Shown here one piece after another: positions 17,093 through 26,029 of a stretch of DNA of 64,000 nt (position 1 is its first letter; each line of letters begins with the position of its first letter). The notes under the pieces are model-generated. The model was not told where the DNA came from and made no database searches. It saw only the letters and a program-made list of their open reading frames with translations. Location: the NCBI RefSeq assembly GCF_011100465.1, contig NZ_CP049740.1, positions 809,857 through 873,856 of the forward strand, written 5' to 3'. Source of the stretch: Jeotgalibaca arthritidis (lineage in GTDB: Bacteria; Bacillota; Bacilli; Lactobacillales; Aerococcaceae). The translations under genes were made by a program, and so were the position numbers.

Positions 17093-18961
17093 TTAAATCA
17101 CTATTTCTTGAACTTGGCCTGTTTCATCTTTTTGATAATATTGGGCTTGTGCCTGCCACAAGTCATAATATTTCCCTTCGGATTGGCGAACAAGCTCTTG
17201 ATGGGAACCTAATTGAACCAATCTACCTTCGTCAAAAACAGCAATGCTATCACAGAAACGACAACTGGATAATCGGTGAGAAATATAAATAGTTGTTCGA
17301 CTGCCCGTTACATCCGCAAAGCGTGTATACATTTCATATTCAGACAAGGGATCTAAGGCTGCTGTTGGCTCGTCTAAAATAACGATCGGTGCTTGTTTAT
17401 AAATAGCTCTCGCCATTGCAATTTTTTGTGCTTCGCCACCGGATACCTCAATCCCATTTTCATCGTATTCTTTGTATAGATAGGTTTTGAGGCCATCCTT
17501 CAATGAAGCAAGTCGTTTAGAGAAACCAGAATGGTTTAGAGAAGTCACGATGCGGTCTTCATCTATCTCGCTACTTGCAGCGACATTCTCCCCTAACTTA
17601 AAGCCGTATAAATGGAAATCCTGGAAAACAACCGATAGTAACGACAAATATTCTTGCTCATTGTATTTTCGAATATCAATGCCATTGAGTAGAATTTGCC
17701 CTTCTGTTGGGTCATACAAGCGACAAATCAGTTTGATAAAGGTTGTCTTTCCAGATCCATTCATCCCCACAATCGCTAACTTTTCGCCGGCAGATAAACT
17801 GAGATTGATATCTTTTAAAATAAATTGATCGGTGCCTGGGTATTTAAAGGAAACATTTCTTGCTTCTAGTGTGTACTGATTGTCTAAGCGTTTTTCAACA
17901 GGGAGTGTCCCTTGGTGGCGCGTACTCTTCATGTCTAAGAAATCAAATAATTGTTCTAGCCCAACTGAATTATTAATAAATTCGGTTAGTTTTTCTAAGA
18001 AGGCTGGCATTTCACGAATTAACAAGCTTGAAGCGCCTGTATATTGGATGACAGCGCCCGTTGAAATTGCGCCGTTTAAGGTTTTGCCTATAATCCATAG
18101 GTAAGTGAATGACAGAATCAAATAGGATAAAACAACTGAAATGACGCTAACTCTGTTCACCGTTTGATTGATGTCACCCATGGTTTTTTCCACTTGATAT
18201 TCACTTTTTTTGAAAAAAGAGTCATAAATCGGGCCTTGATGGTACATTCTAATTTCTTTTCCTGACCTGAAATTATTGAGAATGGGATAAATGGCACCCA
18301 TTAAATTGTTAATTTGAACGCCATCTTGAATAAAGTTATTAAATCGTTCAAGCGACCATTTGTTAACGTATAGCACAATCATAATAAAGCCAATAAGACT
18401 TAAAAAGAACAAGACGATCAACCATGGTGAATCGACATTGATAAAAAAGCGTTGGATCGTTGACTGTGATCGGATTAAAGGGATGATGAATAGCAGACCA
18501 ATTAAAATGGTAATGGTGTGTTTAACCATATCCTTGGTCGAGCCAAACAGGCGAAACATCCCGATACCACCCGTCATTTCGTTCATTCGAATGCTACTTA
18601 GTTTCTCTTGAACAGCGATATCTTCAACAAATTGGTAGTCCATATGAATCATCTTTTTATTCAATAGCATTTCTTTTTTGTCCATCGCACGGTAAATTAA
18701 ACTCTCTCTGGTGTGAGCTAAGCCATTAGCGATGGCTGAGACGACAAAATTAATCAGTAAGGCTGCCACAACATAAGCCAGCAAGCGCTGATTAAACTGG
18801 CCGGTCATAAGTAAGTCTAAAATTCGGCTTGTAAAAAAGAATGGTAGGAAAGGAATGATTGCTTCTAGCGCTCCCTGTGACACACTTACCCACAGTAATT
18901 TGGGTTCTAATTGATGCATAAGCGCAATTCCTTTTTTATTAAGCAGTAGTGATTGAGTCAT
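17093..18961 (-). CDS. ABC exporter half-transporter (permease-ATPase fusion), second subunit
   Basis: 622 residues. N-terminal transmembrane domain with about six helices (~residues 20-320), then a nucleotide-binding domain: Walker A GMNGSGKTT, signature VSGGEAQKIAMARAI, Walker B IVILDEPTAALDP and the H-loop YISHR. The ATPase looks catalytically complete. Its start lies within the 3' end of the preceding exporter gene (23-base overlap), so the two probably form a heterodimer. The operon begins with a LytTR response regulator and a GHKL kinase, a layout common for peptide export or peptide-antibiotic resistance, but the substrate cannot be read from the sequence. Confidence 0.9.
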   Translation of the reverse strand: MTQSLLLNKKGIALMHQLEPKLLWVSVSQGALEAIIPFLPFFFTSRILDLLMTGQFNQRLLAYVVAALLINFVVSAIANGLAHTRESLIYRAMDKKEMLLNKKMIHMDYQFVEDIAVQEKLSSIRMNEMTGGIGMFRLFGSTKDMVKHTITILIGLLFIIPLIRSQSTIQRFFINVDSPWLIVLFFLSLIGFIMIVLYVNKWSLERFNNFIQDGVQINNLMGAIYPILNNFRSGKEIRMYHQGPIYDSFFKKSEYQVEKTMGDINQTVNRVSVISVVLSYLILSFTYLWIIGKTLNGAISTGAVIQYTGASSLLIREMPAFLEKLTEFINNSVGLEQLFDFLDMKSTRHQGTLPVEKRLDNQYTLEARNVSFKYPGTDQFILKDINLSLSAGEKLAIVGMNGSGKTTFIKLICRLYDPTEGQILLNGIDIRKYNEQEYLSLLSVVFQDFHLYGFKLGENVAASSEIDEDRIVTSLNHSGFSKRLASLKDGLKTYLYKEYDENGIEVSGGEAQKIAMARAIYKQAPIVILDEPTAALDPLSEYEMYTRFADVTGSRTTIYISHRLSSCRFCDSIAVFDEGRLVQLGSHQELVRQSEGKYYDLWQAQAQYYQKDETGQVQEIVI

Positions 18962-20765
18962 TTACTTTTCCCTCCCATTCTTCTTGATAGTATTGACTTT
19001 GGACTTGGTACATATCTGCATATTTTCCTTTTTTAGCTAGTAGCTCTTGGTGGCTGCCCTCTTCATAAATACTGCCGTTTTCTAGATACACAATCCGGTC
19101 ACAGAACCGCGTTGAAGAAAGGCGATGTGAAATAAAGAGAGATGTTTTATTTTGAGAAATAGCGTTATAAGCCAAGTAAATCTCATTTTCAGCAACAGGA
19201 TCAAGCGCAGCTGTTGGCTCATCCAAAATCAAAACGGGTGATTGTTTGTACAACGCACGAGCGAGCTGTAGTCGTTGCTTTTGACCGCCTGATAAATCAA
19301 CAGCTTTTGGATGGACGCGCTTCACTAGTGGCGTTTTCCCGCCTAATGGTAATTTAGCCAAAATCTCCGCCATACCAGCTTGCTCGACAGCTTCTTCATA
19401 AGATAGACTATATTTTGTTTTCGCTTGTTGGATCGTTTCTTCAATCGTAATCGGTAGTTCAAAATAATCCTGAAATACAGCTGAAAAAAGATCGAGGTAG
19501 CTGTCTTGATCAAACTCTTGTTGCGGAATGCCATTGATTAGTATTTCCCCAGAAGTCGGTTGGTACAAACCGCATAACATCATAATAATAGTTGTTTTAC
19601 CTGCGCCATTCACACCGACTAAGCCTACTTTTTCGCCTGCTGTAATTTTTAGGTTCAAATCATGAATGGTATCGCGGTCGGCATTAGGATAACGGTAGCA
19701 AACCTGACGAAATTCAATGTCAATCGGCAAGCTTAAATCATCTGTCTTACGGTCGCCAGTCGATTGAACTAAATCTAGCTCCATAAAATCACGGTAGTCT
19801 TGAACTTCACTGCTAAGATGGCGAAAGTCCGCTAAGTCAATAAACAAGCCATTTGTCCACTGTGAGATGCTAGCAATAATCCCAATGTAAAAGGAAAAAC
19901 TAGCGACAGACAAACTGCCATCAATCACTTGATTAATCAATAACCAATAAGCTAATGCGTCACGAATCATGCCAAATAAAGAGGATAATAGCGTTCCCTT
20001 AAATTGACGTTTCACTAACTGACTCATCAGTGAAAAACGAGCCGCATAAATCCGTTGAAACTCATCCTCAAACCAACTTTCCATATGAAACAGTCGCATA
20101 TCTTTAACTGCTTTAAAATCACCTGTATGGTCTACAAGGTATTTGGTTTTCTTTGATAAAGGTGCTTGTTGGCGTCTAATTGATTCTGATAGGCGGTTAG
20201 TGCCTAAACTATAGCCGTACATTAGGAGCGAGAAAATCGTGATAACCGCAATAATGAGCGGATGAAGTTGCCCAATTAAATAGCCATAAATAAGCAATCC
20301 TAAACTATCTCTTAAAAAATGATAGGATACCGTAAATATTTTTTGGAAAGCACCATTATTATTCTGAGTAGGCTCGCCTGCCTTTTGAAGCTTACTGATA
20401 TTTTCAGGTTGCTCTAATTTTTGGAAAGGCAAATACAATAACTTGCGACTAAGTCCCATCATGTTCGAAACTCGAAACATGTTCCCGCCTGAATTTTCAT
20501 AATTGCTCATCGTCTCTGAAATAATCATACAAACAGCCGTTAAAGCAAGTAAGGCGTAAAAAATAAGTTGTGCCTGATTCCAGCTTTGGTTACCACTGAC
20601 AATCGAAATGATTAGGGCAATAGTTGCTGATGTTAATAGTGGCAGTAACATATCGGCAATAGCTCTCAAAACGAAGCTAATAATATGTTTAGGCCCTTCC
20701 CGCCACATTTTTTTATATAAGTAAGTCACATTTTGTAAAACAGAATATGTTTGTGTTTCTTCCAT
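18939..20765 (-). CDS. ABC exporter half-transporter (permease-ATPase fusion), first subunit
   Basis: 608 residues from ATG 20765, with GAGGTG six bases upstream; a GTG nine bases earlier would overlap that site. Six-helix membrane domain to ~residue 330, then an ATPase with Walker A GVNGAGKTT, signature LSGGQKQRLQLARAL and ILDEPTAALDP. Both partners of the pair have intact signatures, unlike exporters with one degenerate site. A perfect hairpin with a T run separates this gene from the kinase gene upstream, so the exporter pair may have its own promoter or be subject to attenuation. Confidence 0.9.
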   Translation of the reverse strand: MEETQTYSVLQNVTYLYKKMWREGPKHIISFVLRAIADMLLPLLTSATIALIISIVSGNQSWNQAQLIFYALLALTAVCMIISETMSNYENSGGNMFRVSNMMGLSRKLLYLPFQKLEQPENISKLQKAGEPTQNNNGAFQKIFTVSYHFLRDSLGLLIYGYLIGQLHPLIIAVITIFSLLMYGYSLGTNRLSESIRRQQAPLSKKTKYLVDHTGDFKAVKDMRLFHMESWFEDEFQRIYAARFSLMSQLVKRQFKGTLLSSLFGMIRDALAYWLLINQVIDGSLSVASFSFYIGIIASISQWTNGLFIDLADFRHLSSEVQDYRDFMELDLVQSTGDRKTDDLSLPIDIEFRQVCYRYPNADRDTIHDLNLKITAGEKVGLVGVNGAGKTTIIMMLCGLYQPTSGEILINGIPQQEFDQDSYLDLFSAVFQDYFELPITIEETIQQAKTKYSLSYEEAVEQAGMAEILAKLPLGGKTPLVKRVHPKAVDLSGGQKQRLQLARALYKQSPVLILDEPTAALDPVAENEIYLAYNAISQNKTSLFISHRLSSTRFCDRIVYLENGSIYEEGSHQELLAKKGKYADMYQVQSQYYQEEWEGKVNDSITTA

Positions 20766-20810
20766 TTCTCTCACCTCTGCTATAGTTTACCAACAATTCT
20801 CGCTTAAATT

Positions 20811-20838
20811 AAAAAATGACCTTGAACGGTCATTTTTT
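20811..20838 (-). terminator. Intra-operon hairpin between kinase and exporter genes
   Basis: AAAAAATGACC and GGTCATTTTTT arms (20811-20821, 20828-20838) with a six-base loop; TTTTTTAATTT follows in the minus direction. It looks like a factor-independent terminator sitting between coupled functions. Confidence 0.75.
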
Positions 20839-20850
20839 GGGTATGAGTGG

Positions 20851-21576
20851 TTAAAGGGGTAAAAGAATCTCTGTCGCAAACACGCCTTCTTCATGCTGGC
20901 GATTGACATAACCGTTATATTTTTTCGCTGTTTGATCAATTCTCTTTAAGCCAAAACCGTGCTCTTTACCTGTTTTTGTTGTTGAATAACCACCAGCTAT
21001 TTTTTTCAACACTTGATTCATACTATTGGTAACAGAAATATAGAGTTGCTGTTTCATCACCGTAATATAAACCCGGATAAAGCGTTCGTCCGCATCTTCA
21101 ATGGTCAAACAGCCTTCTATCGCATTGGACAGCAAATTACCAATCAACACCCCTAAATCCACATTACTAACAGCTAAATTTGAAGGGATTTCGGCAGTGA
21201 CATTTAATTGAATGTCGCGCGCTTCAGCGAGGGATAACTTACTATTTAAAATCGCATCTGCCATAACGTTGCCCGTACGAATGGATAAATCAATAGTTAC
21301 TAGATCTTCATCCAAATCAGCTAAATAATTCTCCAATTGGGGTAATTGATCTAGTTCTAAATAGGCCTTCATCGACTGGATATGATTCTTATAGTCGTGG
21401 CGCCAGCCCCTCATCTGCCGATAAATATTTTCAACTTCTTCTGCATGCTGTTTAAGCATATCGGTTTGCGTTTCGACCAACTGCTCTTGGCGTTTTTTCT
21501 GAAGAAAATAAAGGGTTATCGTTAATACAATCAGGAGCACAACAAGTAGCATTAAAATAAGTTCTATTTTAGTCAT
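20851..21576 (-). CDS. GHKL-type sensor histidine kinase (AgrC/NatK-like, single TM)
   Basis: 241 residues. One hydrophobic segment (residues 5-25, LILMLLVVLLIVLTITLYF), a coiled stretch, the phosphoacceptor motif WRHDYKNHIQSMKAYL (His ~61), and a GHKL ATPase with VLIGNLLSNAIEGC (N-box) and GFGLKRI (G-box). This is the class partnered with LytTR regulators. It lacks the multi-helix sensor of AgrC, so it probably senses through the membrane partner, perhaps the ABC pair. Its start overlaps the regulator stop by four bases. Confidence 0.9.
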   Translation of the reverse strand: MTKIELILMLLVVLLIVLTITLYFLQKKRQEQLVETQTDMLKQHAEEVENIYRQMRGWRHDYKNHIQSMKAYLELDQLPQLENYLADLDEDLVTIDLSIRTGNVMADAILNSKLSLAEARDIQLNVTAEIPSNLAVSNVDLGVLIGNLLSNAIEGCLTIEDADERFIRVYITVMKQQLYISVTNSMNQVLKKIAGGYSTTKTGKEHGFGLKRIDQTAKKYNGYVNRQHEEGVFATEILLPL

Positions 21577-22304
21577 TGGGCATCCTTCCTAAAGTAAGAA
21601 ATGAAGGCTTGAGCCACGTCTTTTGAGTTCCTTCTCGAAATCGGAATGACCAGCTCATTAGCCATGATTACTTCTGACTTTTTTACACGTTCAATATGCT
21701 GGCAGTTAATTAGCCAGTTTCGGTTTGTTTGAATAAATTGCTTGTTGTCTAACTGCTTCATAAAATCCTGCATACTTGTTTTAAGGCTATAAGTGCTAGT
21801 TGTGGTGGTTATGACTAGTTCTTTACCGACGATTTCTGCACAAATTAGGCTAGATAGTGGGAGTTTTACTTGTTCATCCTCAATCGGTAAAATGATAACC
21901 GCTTCTTCCTTGGGGATGGTCGTCAGCACCCGATCCAATACGGCATAAAGCTGGTCTTTTTTGACGGGTTTAATTAAAAAGTCGCTAGCAGAAACACGGT
22001 AGCCTTCGCCGATACGTTCTGTCATTCCGGTAATAAAGACAATTTTTAATTGGTCTACTGTCTCGCGAATTTTTTCGGCTAAAGCAACACCATCCAGCTC
22101 TTCCATTTGAATATCGAGAAAAAGTAAATCGACAGCCTTATTTTCTGCGTATTCAAATAAAAATGCTTCCGCACTTTCAAAAATAGGTAAATGAAACTGA
22201 ATACCACGCTCGGCCGCATAGTCTGCTAATATTTTTTGAATAAATTTGGCTTGAATCAACTCATTCTCACAAATCGCCAATGTATATGTCTGCAAAATGG
22301 TCAC
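21573..22304 (-). CDS. LytTR-family response regulator
   Basis: 243 residues. REC domain with phosphorylatable Asp in DLLFLDIQMEELDG (~residue 61), Thr in ITGM and Lys in IKPVKKDQL. A LytTR DNA-binding domain covers ~residues 145-240 (FIQTNRNWLINCQHIERVKK). It is first in a four-gene minus-strand operon with kinase and two exporter subunits; start and stop overlap the kinase by four bases. LytTR proteins bind pairs of imperfect 9-bp direct repeats; none was identified confidently upstream. Confidence 0.92.
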   Translation of the reverse strand: MTILQTYTLAICENELIQAKFIQKILADYAAERGIQFHLPIFESAEAFLFEYAENKAVDLLFLDIQMEELDGVALAEKIRETVDQLKIVFITGMTERIGEGYRVSASDFLIKPVKKDQLYAVLDRVLTTIPKEEAVIILPIEDEQVKLPLSSLICAEIVGKELVITTTTSTYSLKTSMQDFMKQLDNKQFIQTNRNWLINCQHIERVKKSEVIMANELVIPISRRNSKDVAQAFISYFRKDAQ

Positions 22305-22363
22305 CTCTTTCTATTATTATAATGAACTAGGCTGATTTTTGACATGACTATTTTTAAATAGTA

Positions 22364-22391
22364 GATACAGCTCATTTTTACGAGCTGTATC
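22364..22391. repeat. GATACAGC palindromic repeat
   Basis: GATACAGCTC (22364-22373) and GAGCTGTATC (22382-22391) around an eight-base loop. Same core as the repeats at 53211, 62032-62147 and 62875-63018. Confidence 0.7.
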
Positions 22392-22402
22392 GCACATGAG
22401 GC

Positions 22403-22443
22403 ATAAAAAATAAGCAGGCTGAGTGTATCTCAACCTGCTTATT
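22403..22443 (-). terminator. Terminator of htrA
   Basis: On the minus strand AATAAGCAGGTTGAG pairs with CTCAGCCTGCTTATT (22409-22443), then TTTTAT. Confidence 0.85.
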
Positions 22444-22454
22444 GAATCCTTTAA

Positions 22455-23825
22455 TTAAAGTCGGGCTTGTCCATCGGTCAGGGTGACATCCAGTGTCTGC
22501 AATTCGCCATCTCGGTAGAAGGAAATGCTGACTGTGCTACCAACTTCTAAACTATAGAGAACTTTTCTCAGCTCAACCATGTTATTAACTTCTTCGCCGG
22601 CAATCTCAACAATAATATCGTATTGCTCAATCCCTGCTGCTTCTGCGGCAGAAACTGGTTGAACATCAGCAACGACAACACCTGACGTCACGTCAGCTGG
22701 CACTTTCAGAATAGCTTGTTGTTGAGAAACAGAAACTTGCGTCAAGTCTAGCATGCTAACACCTAGAACAGGACGGATGACTTCACCATGTTGTTCCAAC
22801 TCGCTAATAATATGAACAACATCATTACTTGGAATGGCAAAGCCCATTCCTTCAACATTGGAATCAGCAATCTTCATTGAGTTGATTCCAATGACTTGTC
22901 CGGTAATGTTAATCAAGGCACCACCAGAGTTCCCTGGGTTAATGGATGCATCGGTTTGAATAGCTGTTACGTCCCAATCGACTACGCCGTCGCCGTCAAT
23001 ATCCGTTTCAACCGTCCGTTCTGTTGCAGAAATAATCCCTTGTGTAACCGATGTTGCAAATTCTGTTCCGAGTGGTGAACCAATCGCAATAGCTGGCTCG
23101 CCAACATTCAAGTTATCAGAGTTTCCGAACTCAGCAAGCACGCCAATATCTTCAGCTGGAATCGTCAAAACAGCCAAGTCAGTCCAGACGTCGCTACCGA
23201 CTACTTGGGCTTCTTTTTTAGTACCATCTTTCATCATGACTTCGAGTGCGTCGGCACCATCAATCACGTGATTATTAGTTACCACATAGGCCAAATCGCC
23301 TTCAACTTTGTAGACAACCCCACTACCTGTTCCATTAGTCACCAGGTCACTTTCAGCTGTTTCAGATTGTGGAATCGTAAAACCAAATAAATTGCCTGAA
23401 CTTTCGACCAAATTAATAACCGATACAACCGCTTCTTGAACAGTCTCTACTGCTTGTGTCGTACCTGTTTGCACATCCACATTAATGGTAGTTGTTTTAA
23501 CGCCCGTCTCTTCATCAACGATCGTTGTCGATTCTGTGGGTGTTTGCCCAGTTTGATTAAGGTCTACAATGCCACTGCCTACTAGTACGCCCGTACCCAG
23601 TAACGCAACTGTAGCTCCCCCAATTAACCCTCCAAAAATACCACTTTTAATGGTGGACTGTTTTTTTATCTTTGGCTCTTGTTGCGGTTGACGACTGGTT
23701 TGTTGCTGTCTCATTCGCTCTCTCCTTTCCTCTTTTTTATCTGTCACTTCTTCAAATTCTGCTTCTTGTTCTTCCGTTCTAAATACATCTTCTGGATCTT
23801 TGTTTTCCCATTCATTCTTGTCCAT
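22455..23825 (-). CDS. htrA: HtrA-like serine protease
   Basis: 456 residues. A charged cytoplasmic N-terminus (1-~60) precedes one membrane anchor (IFGGLIGGATVALLGTGVLV). The trypsin-like domain has His in TNNHVIDGA, Asp in WTDLAVL and Ser in NPGNSGGALI; a single PDZ domain follows from ~residue 355. The protein faces the cell surface and degrades misfolded exported proteins. It lies directly after walJ, the usual place in Lactobacillales, behind its own TATAAT-containing promoter region. rlmH, its usual next neighbour, is 19 kb away. Confidence 0.96.
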   Translation of the reverse strand: MDKNEWENKDPEDVFRTEEQEAEFEEVTDKKEERRERMRQQQTSRQPQQEPKIKKQSTIKSGIFGGLIGGATVALLGTGVLVGSGIVDLNQTGQTPTESTTIVDEETGVKTTTINVDVQTGTTQAVETVQEAVVSVINLVESSGNLFGFTIPQSETAESDLVTNGTGSGVVYKVEGDLAYVVTNNHVIDGADALEVMMKDGTKKEAQVVGSDVWTDLAVLTIPAEDIGVLAEFGNSDNLNVGEPAIAIGSPLGTEFATSVTQGIISATERTVETDIDGDGVVDWDVTAIQTDASINPGNSGGALINITGQVIGINSMKIADSNVEGMGFAIPSNDVVHIISELEQHGEVIRPVLGVSMLDLTQVSVSQQQAILKVPADVTSGVVVADVQPVSAAEAAGIEQYDIIVEIAGEEVNNMVELRKVLYSLEVGSTVSISFYRDGELQTLDVTLTDGQARL

Positions 23826-23924
23826 ATGCTCACATCCTCTTAGTTATCTTCTCAAAGAAATTATAGATTTTCTTTTTGAAAAAAATATGAAGAATTTAGG
23901 TATTTTTATTCTCTCTTACCTCTT

Positions 23925-23930
23925 ATTATA
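23925..23930 (-). promoter_or_regulatory. htrA -10 box
   Basis: Minus-strand TATAAT about 100 bases before the htrA start, immediately after the walJ terminator. No convincing -35 box; the upstream sequence is the terminator's T run. Confidence 0.5.
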
Positions 23931-23931
23931 G

Positions 23932-23972
23932 CAAAAAAGCAGGAGTTAGGCCTATTAGGAGCCTCTCCTGCT
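23932..23972 (-). terminator. Terminator of walJ
   Basis: Minus strand AGCAGGAG / CTCCTGCT arms (23965-23972 with 23938-23945) plus inner AGGCCT pairing, then T6. Confidence 0.85.
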
Positions 23973-23975
23973 TGC

Positions 23976-24791
23976 TTACACTGTAAAAAGTTCTGTTGGT
24001 TGGTCTGGATCTGTATCGTAAACGTGAAAAGCCTCGTTGACACCCAGGCCTTTTGAACCTAGAATACCAACTGCCGTTTCGTGTGCCAACTGTTTAATAT
24101 TATTATCACGGCTCAGGTGACCAAGGTAAATCCGTTTGGTCTTATCCCCCAGCATTTCTGCCACCGCAAGTGCACCGTCATCATTCGATAAGTGACCTTC
24201 ATCTCCGAGTATACGTTGTTTGAGGGACCATGGATACCTTCCCATGCGAAGGAGTTCCAAATCATGATTGCTTTCAATCAAGTAAGCGTCAGCGTTACGT
24301 AATAATGCTCGCAAACGATCACTGACATAACCTGTATCGGTCAGCATGGCAAACTGTTTGTTTTCATAATGGAATGAATAAAATTGAGGCGCTGCTGCAT
24401 CATGAGAGACGCCAAAGCTTTGAATATCAACGTCACCGAGTGTCATAACTTCGCCCATTTCAAAGATATGCTTTTGTTCGACTTTTATTTTCCCAACTGC
24501 ATCTGGCATGGCGCGCCAAGTGGCTTCATTGGCATAGATATCAATATCATATTTTCGTGCTAAAACACCTAGGCCGTGAACGTGGTCGCGGTGTTCATGT
24601 GTCACTAAAATACTATCGACATCAGCCAGGTCTCGTCCAATCCCTGCCATCAGTTGTTGAATTTTTTTACCGCTTAATCCGCAGTCAACGAGTATTTTTC
24701 TTTCTGGTGTTTCAATATAAGTGCAGTTGCCCGAACTACCACTAGCCAACATACTCACACGAAATTGATTTGTTTGATCTAACTCTATCAC
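23976..24791 (-). CDS. walJ: MBL-fold metallo-hydrolase WalJ (YycJ)
   Basis: 271 residues. Metallo-beta-lactamase fold with the zinc motif THEHRDHVHG, further ligands in the SFGVSHDAAAPQ, LTDTGYV and YLGHLSRDN segments. Members of the WalJ/VicX group are 5'-3' exonucleases or coordinate cell division with replication in Bacillus. It is the last gene of the walRKHIJ series. Unusually it is separated from walI by the 160-bp palindromic repeat, so it may be expressed less tightly with the rest. Confidence 0.93.
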   Translation of the reverse strand: MIELDQTNQFRVSMLASGSSGNCTYIETPERKILVDCGLSGKKIQQLMAGIGRDLADVDSILVTHEHRDHVHGLGVLARKYDIDIYANEATWRAMPDAVGKIKVEQKHIFEMGEVMTLGDVDIQSFGVSHDAAAPQFYSFHYENKQFAMLTDTGYVSDRLRALLRNADAYLIESNHDLELLRMGRYPWSLKQRILGDEGHLSNDDGALAVAEMLGDKTKRIYLGHLSRDNNIKQLAHETAVGILGSKGLGVNEAFHVYDTDPDQPTELFTV

Positions 24792-24866
24792 TTACATTCC
24801 CTCCAATGTCTTCACTAGTTTAACGCATCTGAAGAGAAAAATCAGTAAGAAGATCTTAATTCTTAA

Positions 24867-25029
24867 GAAAAGCGGACAAGTCCGCCTTGGCCTATGAAAA
24901 AATAGGAAATTTGACCCTGAATGAGCAGCGAAGCGCGCAATGGGGCAAATTTATCTTTTTTTCAGTAGGCCAGGACTTGGGAGCTAGACATTGATGGCTG
25001 AACTTATAATCCCCCTAGTCTATAAAAAA
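24867..25029. repeat. 160-bp intergenic repeat, copy B (inside the wal operon)
   Basis: Inverse, near-identical copy of 9794-9952. It starts with the GCGGACAAGTCCGC palindrome, holds nested arms (GGCCTATGAAAAAA with TTTTTTTCAGTAGGCC; AAATTTGACCC with GGGGCAAATTT) and ends at CCTAGTCTATAAAAAAAA. It lies between walI and walJ, all transcribed on the minus strand, so the hairpin is read through or terminates part of the transcript. Confidence 0.88.
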
Positions 25030-25054
25030 AAGAGGCCTCTCAGCCTCTCCTTCT

Positions 25055-26029
25055 TTATTCATCTCTTTCAATATAAACCCGTTCGTTTGCTGCTTCCACA
25101 TCAATCATGGTTTCATTCATAAAGGCTTCAATGGCTTTTAAATTCTGGAATCCATCTGCCACGTCTGCCTCCGACACCTCTGCTCCATTTGAGCTTTGAG
25201 AAGCTGGATCGGCTTCAGGTTCTACCATAACAGGCGCAGTAATCACACTTCCCGTTAAAGCATCCACACGTTTGATTTGAATCGGTATATTTTCACGGAC
25301 AATCTCTACATACCACATTGGGCTGTAAATATTCATGTCATTCAAATTTAAGGTTTGGAAATAAGATAAGGTAATATTAGTCACCTTAGAATTATTCGGA
25401 ATCTGATTGTTCAAATAGAGCGATTCAATCGCTGCCTTTTCTGAAATAACAGTCCGGTCCTTCCCTTGTGCTTCTGAAGCACCAACATGTGTCTGGTCAT
25501 AGGAACTCACTTCACCATCTGAATTAATGTAGAAAATCAATGAAGCTGTCCCATCTGTAATGGGAATGTTGTTATGCTTTTGCACAAAAATAATCCGTTG
25601 GTTGATTGGTTGGTAAGAAAAATACGTATACTCTTCAGCCTTTAAAACATTACCATCTGACATAAATTTCAACAGAGGGGCTAGTTTGTCTAGTATCGTT
25701 CCTGCACCAGCCATATCTAACTCAATGGCTTCGGTCAGCACACTGATTAGCTTGCCATCTTCCATTTGAGTCGTCTGATTAGACAAATTTTTCATGTTTT
25801 CTTCTAAATAATTATCTTTTTCGGTTTTGATGACGGGTATTTGCTGCTGCACATTGCTGAGTTCATCGGCTTGGATACTATCATTCCGCATCCCTTCTTC
25901 CAAGTTTACCGAGGTACTGGGATCACCGAAATTAAGCTCATCGTTTTTTTCCAGTAAAACGGTAATTAAATAGATATTTAAAATAGAGAAAACGATGATT
26001 AAGGTGGTTTGTATTCGTTTATAATCCAA
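25055..26029 (-). CDS. walI: Two-component system regulatory protein WalI (YycI)
   Basis: 324 residues if started at TTG 26029 (aligning with the MDYKRIQ-type family start and eight bases after GAGGAAGG); a GTG at 26038 gives nine more bases but is too close to that site. One N-terminal membrane helix (TTLIIVFSILNIYLITVLL), then an extracytoplasmic YycI domain. WalI and WalH sit in the membrane and modulate WalK. The coding start overlaps the end of walH. Confidence 0.92.
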   Translation of the reverse strand: MDYKRIQTTLIIVFSILNIYLITVLLEKNDELNFGDPSTSVNLEEGMRNDSIQADELSNVQQQIPVIKTEKDNYLEENMKNLSNQTTQMEDGKLISVLTEAIELDMAGAGTILDKLAPLLKFMSDGNVLKAEEYTYFSYQPINQRIIFVQKHNNIPITDGTASLIFYINSDGEVSSYDQTHVGASEAQGKDRTVISEKAAIESLYLNNQIPNNSKVTNITLSYFQTLNLNDMNIYSPMWYVEIVRENIPIQIKRVDALTGSVITAPVMVEPEADPASQSSNGAEVSEADVADGFQNLKAIEAFMNETMIDVEAANERVYIERDE

